This document shows positions 25,139 through 34,097 of a stretch of 57,635 bases of DNA, piece after piece (position 1 is the stretch's first letter; every line of letters begins with the position of its first letter). The notes beneath the pieces are model-generated. The model did no database searches, was not told the origin of the DNA, and saw only the letters and a list, made by a program, of their open reading frames with translations. The position numbers and the translations under genes were made by a program. The DNA is taken from contig JAZROP010000044.1 of NCBI GenBank assembly GCA_045648785.1, positions 1-57,635 of the forward strand. The letters run 5' to 3'. This DNA is from RGIG7450 sp045648785 (GTDB lineage Bacteria; Bacillota; Clostridia; RUG12999).

Positions 25139-26494
25139 ATGGTTACGGATATACTTCAAAAATTAATTATTTTAATTTTCGGCATATTGTTTGTATGGTC
25201 AGCCGCAATTATATTTTTTCGCTTAAAAAATGTTAATCGCACAGAGCGCATACAGATTTTCAAAACAGCAGAATACTTTAATGCATGGGTAATCCTGATA
25301 TGTTTTGTTGCCACCATGGTGTATGGAATTTTTAATCATTTTGAACTTAAAAAATCAGTTCATGCAATTGTTTCGTTAAATTATTCCGAAGCGTCCGGGG
25401 CACTCAATTCCAATGGAACAAGATACAATATGGCAGAAATTATCAGCGATGAAGTTGTGGACAGAGCTATAAAAAAAGGTGCTCTTAAAGATGTAACTGT
25501 AAAGCAGCTTAGAAACTGTCTTGTTGTTTATCCCTGCGTTCAAGGTGGTGTCGGTGATGAAACGCAGTACCATATTTCCACAGAGTTTGCGGTAGAATAT
25601 CACGCATCAAAAGATACGGCACATCTTGACTCTGACAATGTCATTAAACTCATAACTTCTGCATACAAGGAATACTACATAGAGAAATATACTGATAATT
25701 TCAGTCTTGATACTGTAAAACCTGACTTTAGCCAAATGGAGTATATGGATATAGTGTCCTATCTTGATAAGGAAACTCAGTCTATCCTCAATTATTTGTA
25801 CGGTATGGTAGAAAAAAACCCCAGCTTTGTTACTGAAAACGGAAGCACATTCAATTCTATTGCAGGTAAGGTATATCAGTTTAAGGACACGCAAATAAAT
25901 CAGAATTTAAGATCTCTCATTCTGCAAAATGGTATTGCAAGAGATAAAAACGCATATGTTGACAGGCTGGCATATCATAATAAAAATGTAGATTTCGACC
26001 GTCAGAAAAATAATGCATCATATAAGCTTTGCAATGAAGCAATTGATATGTACAGCGAGGAAATGACTCGTGTCGTACTTGTTCCTACATGGGATCAGGC
26101 AGGGAAATACTATATGGGCAGAACAAAAGTCGGTGTAGATGAATTGTCTGTTATGGCTACAAATTTCAGTGATTATGTTGCATCCAATGAAAAAGAAATT
26201 ATGGATAATAAGCTGGTGATTGATAAAATATCTTCAAGTAGTCAGGATTCGCAGTATTATGAGTCAGCAGATTCGCTTGTAGACTCCATATATAGAAGCA
26301 TCAAGGAATTTGAAAAAGAAGCGATAACCGCAGGCAGAGAGTATTCGCGCCATAAGATGAATCAGTGTATCGCAGTAAGCATTTACGGAGTTTCTCTTAT
26401 GAACGAACTGAAGACACTTGTGTTATTTGCCGTTTTTGCATATATTTCGCTTATGATTTATCAAATTTCAAAGAAATTCCCCAAAAAGGCATAA
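25139..26494 (+). CDS. membrane protein of unknown function in exopolysaccharide cluster
   Basis: I do not recognise this 451-residue protein. Two membrane helices near residues 5-27 and 42-62 are followed by about 360 mostly hydrophilic residues, and one more helix near 425-447 returns the short basic tail (ISKKFPKKA) to the cytoplasm. No catalytic motif or cysteine pattern stands out. The topology, a large outside domain between helices, resembles Wzz-like polysaccharide co-polymerases, and the next gene encodes one, so a partner in polymer assembly is plausible. Start is ATG 25139 with GGAAGGAGG upstream. Confidence 0.6.
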   Translation: MVTDILQKLIILIFGILFVWSAAIIFFRLKNVNRTERIQIFKTAEYFNAWVILICFVATMVYGIFNHFELKKSVHAIVSLNYSEASGALNSNGTRYNMAEIISDEVVDRAIKKGALKDVTVKQLRNCLVVYPCVQGGVGDETQYHISTEFAVEYHASKDTAHLDSDNVIKLITSAYKEYYIEKYTDNFSLDTVKPDFSQMEYMDIVSYLDKETQSILNYLYGMVEKNPSFVTENGSTFNSIAGKVYQFKDTQINQNLRSLILQNGIARDKNAYVDRLAYHNKNVDFDRQKNNASYKLCNEAIDMYSEEMTRVVLVPTWDQAGKYYMGRTKVGVDELSVMATNFSDYVASNEKEIMDNKLVIDKISSSSQDSQYYESADSLVDSIYRSIKEFEKEAITAGREYSRHKMNQCIAVSIYGVSLMNELKTLVLFAVFAYISLMIYQISKKFPKKA

Positions 26495-26506
26495 AGGAGG
26501 ATGACA

Positions 26507-28372
26507 ATGAGAAATTTTCAAATTTTAAGATATATAAAAAAGATTTTGCCATTCATCGTCATTTTTTGCCTTTTAGCAACCTATGCTGTTTATTATAAGC
26601 TATCAACCTCCAATACATATATAGCATCTGAAGTTATCCATTATAACGACGAACAAGCGGAAAAAGGCCTTACTCCAACCGGAGATAAGCTTGATGTAAA
26701 CGAAATAAAATCTTCTGCGGTTATGTCAAAAGTTGTTGATAAAATGGGGCTTACAGGTATTTATTCGGTTGATAGCCTTATATCAAGAATTAGTATAACT
26801 CCTATTGAAGACAAGGATAAGGTTGCGCAGAAAGATGCCAAGCTTGAAGAGGGCGAAGAATACATCTATGAACCCAGCACATTTATTGTTTCCTTTGCTT
26901 CAACAAGCGGAGAAGGTCCTGACTTTGCCAGAACAATACTTGATGAAACTTTAGATGTTTATTTTGAGCAGTTCAGTCAGAAGTATGTAAATGTAGCACC
27001 TGCGAACAATACTATCAAAAACCTTAATAAAAATAATTACGATTTTATTGAGATGATGGAGCTGATTGATACAAGCATTGATAACACCCTCACTACCTTG
27101 TATCAAAGAATTGAACAGAACAATTATTACAGATCAAGTGAGACTGGCGTATCGTTTGCCGAGCTTGTCGATGATTTTAACTATTTAAGGCAGGTTAAGG
27201 TTTCTGCTCTTTTTGCAAAGATTTATAAGCATCAGATTACAAAAAATAAGTCTGTGCTCGTTTCTGACTATACAACGAGAATAGACAACAATAACATATC
27301 CAACGCAAAAGATGAAAGTATTGTTGAGGATGTTGTTGTTGTAATTGATGCTTATGTTAAGAAAATGAGAGAGTCGGGAAACACCAACATAAGCTATGAA
27401 TACATTCTTGATAGTCTCCACGAGAGAAATCTCCAGGATTTTGTTGGAGATCAGACTGTAACATACGATGAATTGATTTACAGTTGGAGAGACCACAACG
27501 AAAGTAAAGAACACGCAATTATAGACTCTGCATACTGCAATTATATTTTAGATACATTCACATCTTGTACGGGTAATTGTGGTGGTGTCTGCGGAGATTC
27601 TGCTTTGACCTGTACAGAACTTTACAATACGGAGTATGCCGCTATAAGAGGAGAAGTTGAGAAAGAAATCGATACACTTCTTAACGAGTTATCTGATCTT
27701 TATGATATCACAACCAAAACCAATAATGAATACAACAAATACCTTGGCGCAAGTTATATTTCCGTCTTGTCAACGGCATCTGTAAAAGAAAGTGTCAATG
27801 TGCCGCTTTATACAGCAATTGCATTTTTCTTCCTTATGGTTCTTTGCTGCGGAGGTGCAATTGTTCTGGGAAGAACGGGCGATATAATCAATTATATTTT
27901 CTATACCGACCACCTTACAGAATTAAATAACAGAGTATATCTTGATAAATACTTAAAATCAAAAGACAAAAGGCTTCTTGATGACGGTGTTGTGTACTGT
28001 ATGGTTGACATAGCCAATTTGGTACACATAAACACCGAATGCTCAAGAGATGCAGGTGACGAGATTATCAAGATGTTCACAAGTTATATAAAAGAAGCCT
28101 TTGGAAAATCTAAGACTGAGTACATTTATAATGGTAATGGCAGCTTTGTTATGCTGACAGAAGAATCTGATTATATTACAATTGAAGATATAATGAGACT
28201 CTTTAGACTCAGACTTGACGAAAGAGAAGAACATAAAGATGTTGTTATCGAATATAAGATAGGTATTGCTGAAACATTTAAGGAAAACAAAACGGCAAGA
28301 AAATTGCTTTCGGAAGCTATTAAAAACAAAAAGAGCTATACTTCAGATTTGAGTGATAAAAGTTTATTATAA
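26507..28372 (+). CDS. Wzz-like chain-length protein fused to degenerate GGDEF domain
   Basis: 621 residues. The N-terminus (FQILRYIKKILPF, one helix at about 9-30, then NTYIASEVIHY and KLDVNEIKSSAVMSKVV) looks like a Wzz/EpsA-type co-polymerase. A long extracytoplasmic region ends in a second helix near 431-453. A cytoplasmic GGDEF-fold domain follows: DHLTELNNRVYLDKYL, MVDIANLVHIN and AGDEIIK are kept, but the active-site loop is GNGSF (543-547) instead of GGDEF, so cyclase activity is unlikely. Such domains often bind c-di-GMP or GTP. The outside part has four cysteines within about 20 residues near 355. ATG 26507 lies six bases after AAGGAGG. I infer signal-controlled polymer length or export. 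Confidence 0.75.
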   Translation: MRNFQILRYIKKILPFIVIFCLLATYAVYYKLSTSNTYIASEVIHYNDEQAEKGLTPTGDKLDVNEIKSSAVMSKVVDKMGLTGIYSVDSLISRISITPIEDKDKVAQKDAKLEEGEEYIYEPSTFIVSFASTSGEGPDFARTILDETLDVYFEQFSQKYVNVAPANNTIKNLNKNNYDFIEMMELIDTSIDNTLTTLYQRIEQNNYYRSSETGVSFAELVDDFNYLRQVKVSALFAKIYKHQITKNKSVLVSDYTTRIDNNNISNAKDESIVEDVVVVIDAYVKKMRESGNTNISYEYILDSLHERNLQDFVGDQTVTYDELIYSWRDHNESKEHAIIDSAYCNYILDTFTSCTGNCGGVCGDSALTCTELYNTEYAAIRGEVEKEIDTLLNELSDLYDITTKTNNEYNKYLGASYISVLSTASVKESVNVPLYTAIAFFFLMVLCCGGAIVLGRTGDIINYIFYTDHLTELNNRVYLDKYLKSKDKRLLDDGVVYCMVDIANLVHINTECSRDAGDEIIKMFTSYIKEAFGKSKTEYIYNGNGSFVMLTEESDYITIEDIMRLFRLRLDEREEHKDVVIEYKIGIAETFKENKTARKLLSEAIKNKKSYTSDLSDKSLL

Positions 28373-28406
28373 ACATCTGCGATAAAAGGAGGGGAGGGCA
28401 ACCAGC

Positions 28407-29711
28407 GTGGAAAATAAAATTCTTGAAAAAGTAAAAGCATTTTATTTTATGATTGTAGCTGTAATGATGTATTATTTTCTCAATGAGTACATCGATTTAG
28501 GTTTGCATGTTACATACCGTCATGCATTTGCCCTTGTTCTTTTCGCTTCTGCAACTGTTTTGTTTTTATATAAACCTAATATTGCAAGAGGATTTACAGC
28601 TTTTAAAGAAGCGTGTGTTTACAGTATTCCTCTCTTAGTTACTACAGTAGTGTCACTGTTTATATGGTTTATGGAAACGGTAGATGTCGGGGTTATTTCA
28701 AGAGGCCTTTCAAGTTCATATATATATACAAATATGTTTTCGTTTGCATTAGGAACGGGAGCGTTGCTATATATTTTCGGAAGAAAAGGTATCTGGTATA
28801 ATCTTGTTGCAATTTTGATTGCAAACATTTTAATGATTGTTACAGTTATTGCACAGAACGGGCTGGCAAACTATTTCTCTGAATTTATAACTCTTGTAAT
28901 CACCTTTGCGGGTGTAACGGGAGATATTATTGTTCAGGCGGAAATTCACGAGCTTGCTTTCTGTCTTGGAGCATATCTGATTTATATGCTTTATAAACCT
29001 AAGAAAAATATAATATATTTTATATTGCTTTTCCTGGCACTTTTCTGCTTCTTATCGTCATTTAAGAGAATTGCGATAATTGCCATTTTGGTAGCACTTG
29101 TCTTTGGATATTTTTTAAAATTCATTGCACGGTACAACCAAAAAACAGCAAGCAGGCTTGTTACCATCCTTACATTGGCGGTAATCGTTTTGCTGATGGG
29201 GTATATTGCTATTATTAAAATGGGTGCTTTTGAACTTCTTGAAAGTGCAGGAATAAACACAAGTGGTCGTGTGGAAATTTATAATGCCGTAGATGAGTTT
29301 TACGAGTTCAATCCTGGATTTTTAGGTAACGGAATAGGTTTCCTCACATATCAACTGAATTCATTTCTGAATGTTGGTGTTGCATCTGTTCATAATGACT
29401 TTCTCCAGCATTTCATTGATTTAGGTTTTTGGGGCTATATTGCATGGCTTGTATCTATGACCTTAGTCAGAGTATTGTATTTTGGCAGAAAGGGAAATGT
29501 AGACAATGCTATCATCACCTTCATACTTACCCTTTATCTTATAATCGTATCTTCAACTGATAACACTATGAACTATCCGCTCTTGACGGGGGTTCTTGCA
29601 ATGTTGATGATAGGGAATGGGTTTGAAGAAAATGTACGCCGAAACGAATTTAAAATGTTTGGTTATATTTCAGCGGCCAATGCAGAAAGGGAAAGTGATT
29701 CACTGTTATGA
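28407..29711 (+). CDS. O-antigen polymerase/ligase-like protein (Wzy-type)
   Basis: 434 residues with about eleven to twelve helices and one larger outside loop near 275-320, as in Wzy polymerases and WaaL-type ligases. The loop contains GRVEIYNAVDEFYEFNPGFLGNG and VGVASVHNDFLQHFIDLGF, the latter holding the histidine and glycine pattern of the Wzy_C region. It would polymerise lipid-linked repeat units outside the membrane. GTG start with GGAGGGGAGGG upstream; the end overlaps the next ATG by four bases. Adjacency to the Wzz-like gene supports a polymerase role over a ligase. Confidence 0.8.
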   Translation: MENKILEKVKAFYFMIVAVMMYYFLNEYIDLGLHVTYRHAFALVLFASATVLFLYKPNIARGFTAFKEACVYSIPLLVTTVVSLFIWFMETVDVGVISRGLSSSYIYTNMFSFALGTGALLYIFGRKGIWYNLVAILIANILMIVTVIAQNGLANYFSEFITLVITFAGVTGDIIVQAEIHELAFCLGAYLIYMLYKPKKNIIYFILLFLALFCFLSSFKRIAIIAILVALVFGYFLKFIARYNQKTASRLVTILTLAVIVLLMGYIAIIKMGAFELLESAGINTSGRVEIYNAVDEFYEFNPGFLGNGIGFLTYQLNSFLNVGVASVHNDFLQHFIDLGFWGYIAWLVSMTLVRVLYFGRKGNVDNAIITFILTLYLIIVSSTDNTMNYPLLTGVLAMLMIGNGFEENVRRNEFKMFGYISAANAERESDSLL

Positions 29712-30916
29712 AAATTTTGATGGTAAATAAATTCTTGTACCCGCGCGGGGGAAGCGAAAGCTATATGCTCTATCTTGCAGATCACCTTAAAAAGATTGGT
29801 CACGAAGTTGAGTTTTTTGGAATGTATGATGAAAATAATATAGTAGGAAATTCTGCAGGGTTATATACACAGAATATGGATTTTCACTCAAACGGACTTG
29901 GGAGATTTTTGTATCCGTTTAAGATAATTTATTCTTTTGAAGCCAAGAAGAAAATTATGAAGGTAATAGAAGATTTTAAGCCTGATATAGTTCATATGAA
30001 CAATATAAACTTTCAGCTTACACCATCAATAATTTACGGTATAAAGAAAAAAGGAATACCTCTTGTTCAGACTGTGCATGACTATCAAATGATTTGTCCG
30101 AATCATCTTCTTTATAACTTTGACAAAAATACGCCTTGTGAAAAATGTGTTAGAGGTTCGGGGCTTGATTGTATTAGAAACAAATGTATTCACGGATCTC
30201 TCGTTAAGAGCATAATAGGTTTTATAGAAGCAAGGTTTTATGCACTGCTTAAAACCTACAAAAAAGTTGATTTATTTGTTTGCCCAAGCAATTTCCTTAA
30301 AAACAAGCTCATGTCATCAAAAGGGTTTTATAAAGGAAAAACAAAAACAATACATAATTTTATAAACAAAGAAAAATTTATTAATACTGCCCGGAAAGAA
30401 GAACCCTATATTGTATTTGTAGGAAGACTTTCTAAAGAAAAAGGTATTGAAAATATTGCCGGTGCAGCTAAACTTCTTCCCGAATATACTTTTATTGTTG
30501 CTGGAAGTGGTCCTGATGAGGGAATACTCAAAGACATTCCGAATGTAAAACTTGCTGGATTCCTTACAGGGGACAAGCTTTGCGAACTTATGGGAAATGC
30601 AAAAGTTCTTCTTTTGCCGTCGGTTTGTTATGAAAACTGTCCGCTTTCAATACTGGAAGCACACTCTTTGGGAGTTCCTGTTGTTACAATGAATAGCGGC
30701 GGAATGGCGGAACTTGTAAAAGATGGTGTTAACGGTACACTTGTAAATGAGCCGACGCCGGAAGGAATTGCACTCAAATTAAAAGAAACCATTGAAAATG
30801 AGGATTACTATAAAACCATCAAAGAAAACTGTAAAAGTGAAAAAGACAATATTTTAAGTGTTGAAACATATGCGGATATATTAATTAAAGAATATGAAAA
30901 ACTAGCCAAGAGGTGA
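29708..30916 (+). CDS. glycosyltransferase family 4
   Basis: GT-B enzyme of 402 residues beginning MKILMVNKFLYPRGGSESYML, with the glycine-rich acceptor loop at about 14-16. Mid-protein it has four cysteines (NTPCEKCVRGSGLDCIRNKC, about 140-159) in an insertion common to a GT4 subgroup. The C-terminal domain shows FVGRLSKEKGIENIAGA, AGSGPDEGIL and the donor motif ENCPLSILEAHSLGVPVV. ATG overlaps the polymerase stop. It probably extends the lipid-linked repeat unit; sugar unknown. Confidence 0.88.
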   Translation: MKILMVNKFLYPRGGSESYMLYLADHLKKIGHEVEFFGMYDENNIVGNSAGLYTQNMDFHSNGLGRFLYPFKIIYSFEAKKKIMKVIEDFKPDIVHMNNINFQLTPSIIYGIKKKGIPLVQTVHDYQMICPNHLLYNFDKNTPCEKCVRGSGLDCIRNKCIHGSLVKSIIGFIEARFYALLKTYKKVDLFVCPSNFLKNKLMSSKGFYKGKTKTIHNFINKEKFINTARKEEPYIVFVGRLSKEKGIENIAGAAKLLPEYTFIVAGSGPDEGILKDIPNVKLAGFLTGDKLCELMGNAKVLLLPSVCYENCPLSILEAHSLGVPVVTMNSGGMAELVKDGVNGTLVNEPTPEGIALKLKETIENEDYYKTIKENCKSEKDNILSVETYADILIKEYEKLAKR

Positions 30917-30921
30917 AAAAA

Positions 30922-31980
30922 GTGCCACAGCCAAAAGTAAGCATTATTGTTCCCGTGTATAATGCGGAGAAATATCTTGAAAGATGTATAGATTCATTAA
31001 AAAATCAAACGCTTGAAGATATTGAAATAATTCTTGTCGACGATTCATCGACAGATTCATCGCTCGAAATGTGCAATAAAATGGCATTGGAAGATTCTCG
31101 CATAAAGGTTATACACAAGGTTAACGAGGGTGCAGGTTATGCACGAAATGCAGCACTTGAAATTGCATCAGGCGAATATATCGGATTTTTGGATTCTGAT
31201 GATTTTGTAGAAGTTGAAATGTTTAAAACGCTTTACGAGAAAGCGATGGAATATGGCTCAGATCTTGTAATGTCCGGAGTTTTGTTTGTAGACGGAAATA
31301 TGTTTTCCAAAGAGGGAGAATGTATTCGTAAAACTTATTTTGACAAGGATACTCATTTTGATACCGACGAAAGCTTAAAAATGCTTCGGATGGGCATTGT
31401 GGGAGCAACTCCGGATGATGTTGATGACAGTAAATACGGAATGAGCATATGGAAAAATCTCTTTAAGGCTGAAGTGATAAAGCAAAATAATATTACATTT
31501 AGGTCTGAACGGGAAATACTTTCAGAAGATGCGCTTTTTATGATAGATTACATATCATTCATCAAAAAAGCAACTGGAATAAACGAAGCATTTTATAATT
31601 ATTGCAGAAATGAAGATTCAATTTCAAAAGCATATAAAAAAGACAGATTTGAAAAAAGTCTTGTTTTTGTAACAGAGGTTGAAAAAAGATTTCAAAAAGA
31701 TATTAATCCCGAAGAATATCAGGTTTATATTAATAGATTCTGGCAGGCAATGTGCAGAGTATTATGCTCTCAGGAAATAATGTACGCCAAAGATAACAAT
31801 ATTAAATATACTGATTTGAAGAAAAGACTCAAAGCGGTATGCACACACGGTTTTACTGTAAGAGCACTTAAATCATACCCCATTGGAACACTGCCACTTA
31901 AACAAAGAGTGTTTGCTTATGGAATTAAATACAGATTGTACCTTCTGTTAAAAATACTTGTAGGATTAAGAAGTAAATAG
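30922..31980 (+). CDS. glycosyltransferase family 2
   Basis: GT-A fold inverting glycosyltransferase. It begins KVSIIVPVYNAEKYLERCIDSL with ILVDDSSTDSS near 37-47 and the metal-binding FLDSDDFVE near 92-100. The C-terminal 200 residues are typical of capsule GT2 enzymes. GTG at 30922 is preferred over the in-frame GTG at 30913 because AAGAGGTG is then six bases upstream. It sits directly between a GT4 and another GT2 gene. Confidence 0.88.
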   Translation: MPQPKVSIIVPVYNAEKYLERCIDSLKNQTLEDIEIILVDDSSTDSSLEMCNKMALEDSRIKVIHKVNEGAGYARNAALEIASGEYIGFLDSDDFVEVEMFKTLYEKAMEYGSDLVMSGVLFVDGNMFSKEGECIRKTYFDKDTHFDTDESLKMLRMGIVGATPDDVDDSKYGMSIWKNLFKAEVIKQNNITFRSEREILSEDALFMIDYISFIKKATGINEAFYNYCRNEDSISKAYKKDRFEKSLVFVTEVEKRFQKDINPEEYQVYINRFWQAMCRVLCSQEIMYAKDNNIKYTDLKKRLKAVCTHGFTVRALKSYPIGTLPLKQRVFAYGIKYRLYLLLKILVGLRSK

Positions 31981-31989
31981 GTGAAAGAT

Positions 31990-33009
31990 ATGTTTTTTTC
32001 AGTAATAGTGCCTGTATACAAGGTTGAAAAATATTTATCGGGTTGTATAGAGAGCGTGTTAAACCAGACTTTTTCGGATTTTGAACTTATTCTGGTTGAT
32101 GATGGCTCTCCTGACAGATGCCCCTTTATTTGTGACAAATATAAAGAACAGGATGACCGCGTAAAGGTTGTTCATAAGCAAAACGGTGGACTTGCGAGCG
32201 CAAGAAGAGCCGGAATAAAGGTTGCTGCGGGTGAATATGTGTTTAACCTTGACTCGGATGACCTTATTGAAAATGATACCTTAGAATGTGCATATAAGAT
32301 AATAAAAAACACAGATTGTGAAATTGTATCTTTCTCATATAAATGGGTTAAAAACGGCCGTACAGTAAGCATTACAACTGATGGCATTCCGGAAGGACTT
32401 TATAGCGGAAAAGACATTGAAAATTATATTTATCCAAGACTTTTAATGGATAAAGATATGAATCATATATCCTATTATTTGTCAGGCAAGGCAGTAAAAA
32501 GAGACCTTCTCACACCGCATCAGCTTAGTGTAAGTGAAAAGATATCATTGGGAGAAGATTTATGCTGTGTTATTCCTTGCTATCTTCATGCAATAAGTGT
32601 GTACATAAGCAAAAAAGAGGCATATTTATACACAGTTAGAGAAGATTCTTTATCAAAGGAGTTTAATACAAAACAAATATATCTCGTTGAAGATGTTGTA
32701 AATGAAATAATCAAAAATGATATAAAAAAAGTAGCTGATTTTAATGAACAACTTTGTCGCTATTCTTGTTTTATGTGCTTTACAATATTAGCATCAGCAG
32801 CGGAGGGAAATTACTTTAAAAGTATAAAAGAGATTAAGGGGAATATTATAAACTCCCTGCACAGTGAAAAAATTTCAAATGCAGAGTTTGAAAACATAAC
32901 ACTTAAAAGTCGAATAGTTATATTTCTTATGAAAAAGAAATGTTATAGGGCAGCATTTTATTTACTTAATTTATGTAAAAATATTAAAAAAGTTCTGAAG
33001 AAAGGATGA
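31990..33009 (+). CDS. glycosyltransferase family 2
   Basis: Second GT2 of the run, 339 residues. FFSVIVPVYKVEKYLSGCIESVL opens the fold, ELILVDDGSPDRCP gives the nucleotide site and FNLDSDDLIE the metal site. Its C-terminus is very basic and lysine-rich, which could hold it at the membrane. ATG 31990 has AGGTGA five bases upstream; a GTG nine bases earlier would lie on that site. It resembles the preceding gene in the N-terminal third and may be an old duplicate. Donor unknown. Confidence 0.88.
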   Translation: MFFSVIVPVYKVEKYLSGCIESVLNQTFSDFELILVDDGSPDRCPFICDKYKEQDDRVKVVHKQNGGLASARRAGIKVAAGEYVFNLDSDDLIENDTLECAYKIIKNTDCEIVSFSYKWVKNGRTVSITTDGIPEGLYSGKDIENYIYPRLLMDKDMNHISYYLSGKAVKRDLLTPHQLSVSEKISLGEDLCCVIPCYLHAISVYISKKEAYLYTVREDSLSKEFNTKQIYLVEDVVNEIIKNDIKKVADFNEQLCRYSCFMCFTILASAAEGNYFKSIKEIKGNIINSLHSEKISNAEFENITLKSRIVIFLMKKKCYRAAFYLLNLCKNIKKVLKKG

Positions 33010-33015
33010 AATCTT

Positions 33016-34083
33016 ATGAAGCCGGAAATATCAGTAATCATGAGTGTCTACAATGGAGAAACATACTTAAAAGAGGCAATAGAAAGTGTTGTGAAACAGA
33101 CTTTTAAGAACTGGGAGCTTATTATTATAAATGATTGTTCAACGGATTCCACGAGTGAAATCCTTGCAGAATTTACATCAAATGATGAAAGAATAAAAGT
33201 TTATACAAATGAAGTCAATTTGAAACTTCCTACTTCTCTTAATAAGGCTATTTCTTTGTGCAACGGCAAATATATAGCAAGAATGGATGCAGACGATATC
33301 TGCCTTCCAGACAGATTTGAAAAGCAATATAAGTTTATGGAAGAAAACCAGGATGTGGCATTATCTTCCTGCAGATTTATGACTGTTAAAAATGGTGTGT
33401 ATGCATCAGGCGGAGCCGGAGGACGATGTGATAATGAAGCATTGCGCGCAATGCTTCTGGTAGTAAATCCAATACTTCACCCCGGTGTTATTGCCAAGGC
33501 TGAAGTTATGAAAAAGTTTAATTATGACACAACTCTTACTTGTACCGAAGACCTTGAATTGTGGACGAGAATGGCAATGGATAATCAGAAAATGCAGATT
33601 CTTCCCGAATGCCTGTTAATATACCGACTTCACGATAAACAAATTACTAGTACAACGCTTGAAAGACAGCATACCGAAGTACTTAAAATTCAGAAGAAAT
33701 ACTATTCTTCGCTTCTTCGGGAAATGGATAAAGAAATGCAGGAGTTTTATATCAGCGGTATTTATTTTAAGGAAAATACTGATATACATAAATTCATTGA
33801 ATATGCAAAATGGCTAAAAAGCGTGACTGCCAAAAACTTTGACAAGAACACAATAAACTATGCACTTTTTGAAATTTTAGCCGAATACAAAAGGTGTGGT
33901 GTATCAAAATCGGATGTTTTAAAAGCGATGCTCAAGTTTAATCCTTTCTTTTTGGTAAAAGAAATCATTCGGAGAAAACAAACAGCTAAAAAAGACATTT
34001 TTAAATGTATGAAAGTTGCAAGGTATGTAGGCCTTAAACAGACATCAGGAACGAGGGAGTTTCCTATTTTTGAAAACAGATAG
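33016..34083 (+). CDS. glycosyltransferase family 2
   Basis: Third GT2, 355 residues: ISVIMSVYNGETYLKEAIESV, LIIINDCSTDST and ARMDADDICLPDRFEKQ, the last being the metal-binding block in the form seen in rhamnosyl- and galactosyltransferase-like members. TCTEDLELWTRMA near 177-189 contains the ED pair expected for the catalytic base region. ATG with AAAGGATG just upstream, six bases after the previous stop. Confidence 0.88.
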   Translation: MKPEISVIMSVYNGETYLKEAIESVVKQTFKNWELIIINDCSTDSTSEILAEFTSNDERIKVYTNEVNLKLPTSLNKAISLCNGKYIARMDADDICLPDRFEKQYKFMEENQDVALSSCRFMTVKNGVYASGGAGGRCDNEALRAMLLVVNPILHPGVIAKAEVMKKFNYDTTLTCTEDLELWTRMAMDNQKMQILPECLLIYRLHDKQITSTTLERQHTEVLKIQKKYYSSLLREMDKEMQEFYISGIYFKENTDIHKFIEYAKWLKSVTAKNFDKNTINYALFEILAEYKRCGVSKSDVLKAMLKFNPFFLVKEIIRRKQTAKKDIFKCMKVARYVGLKQTSGTREFPIFENR

Positions 34084-34097
34084 CAGGTGCCTGTAAA

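Noticed and set aside
30922..34083. Three consecutive GT2 genes as a recent tandem duplication
   Set aside because: Similarity is limited to the common GT2 N-terminal motifs; the C-terminal halves differ too much for a recent event.
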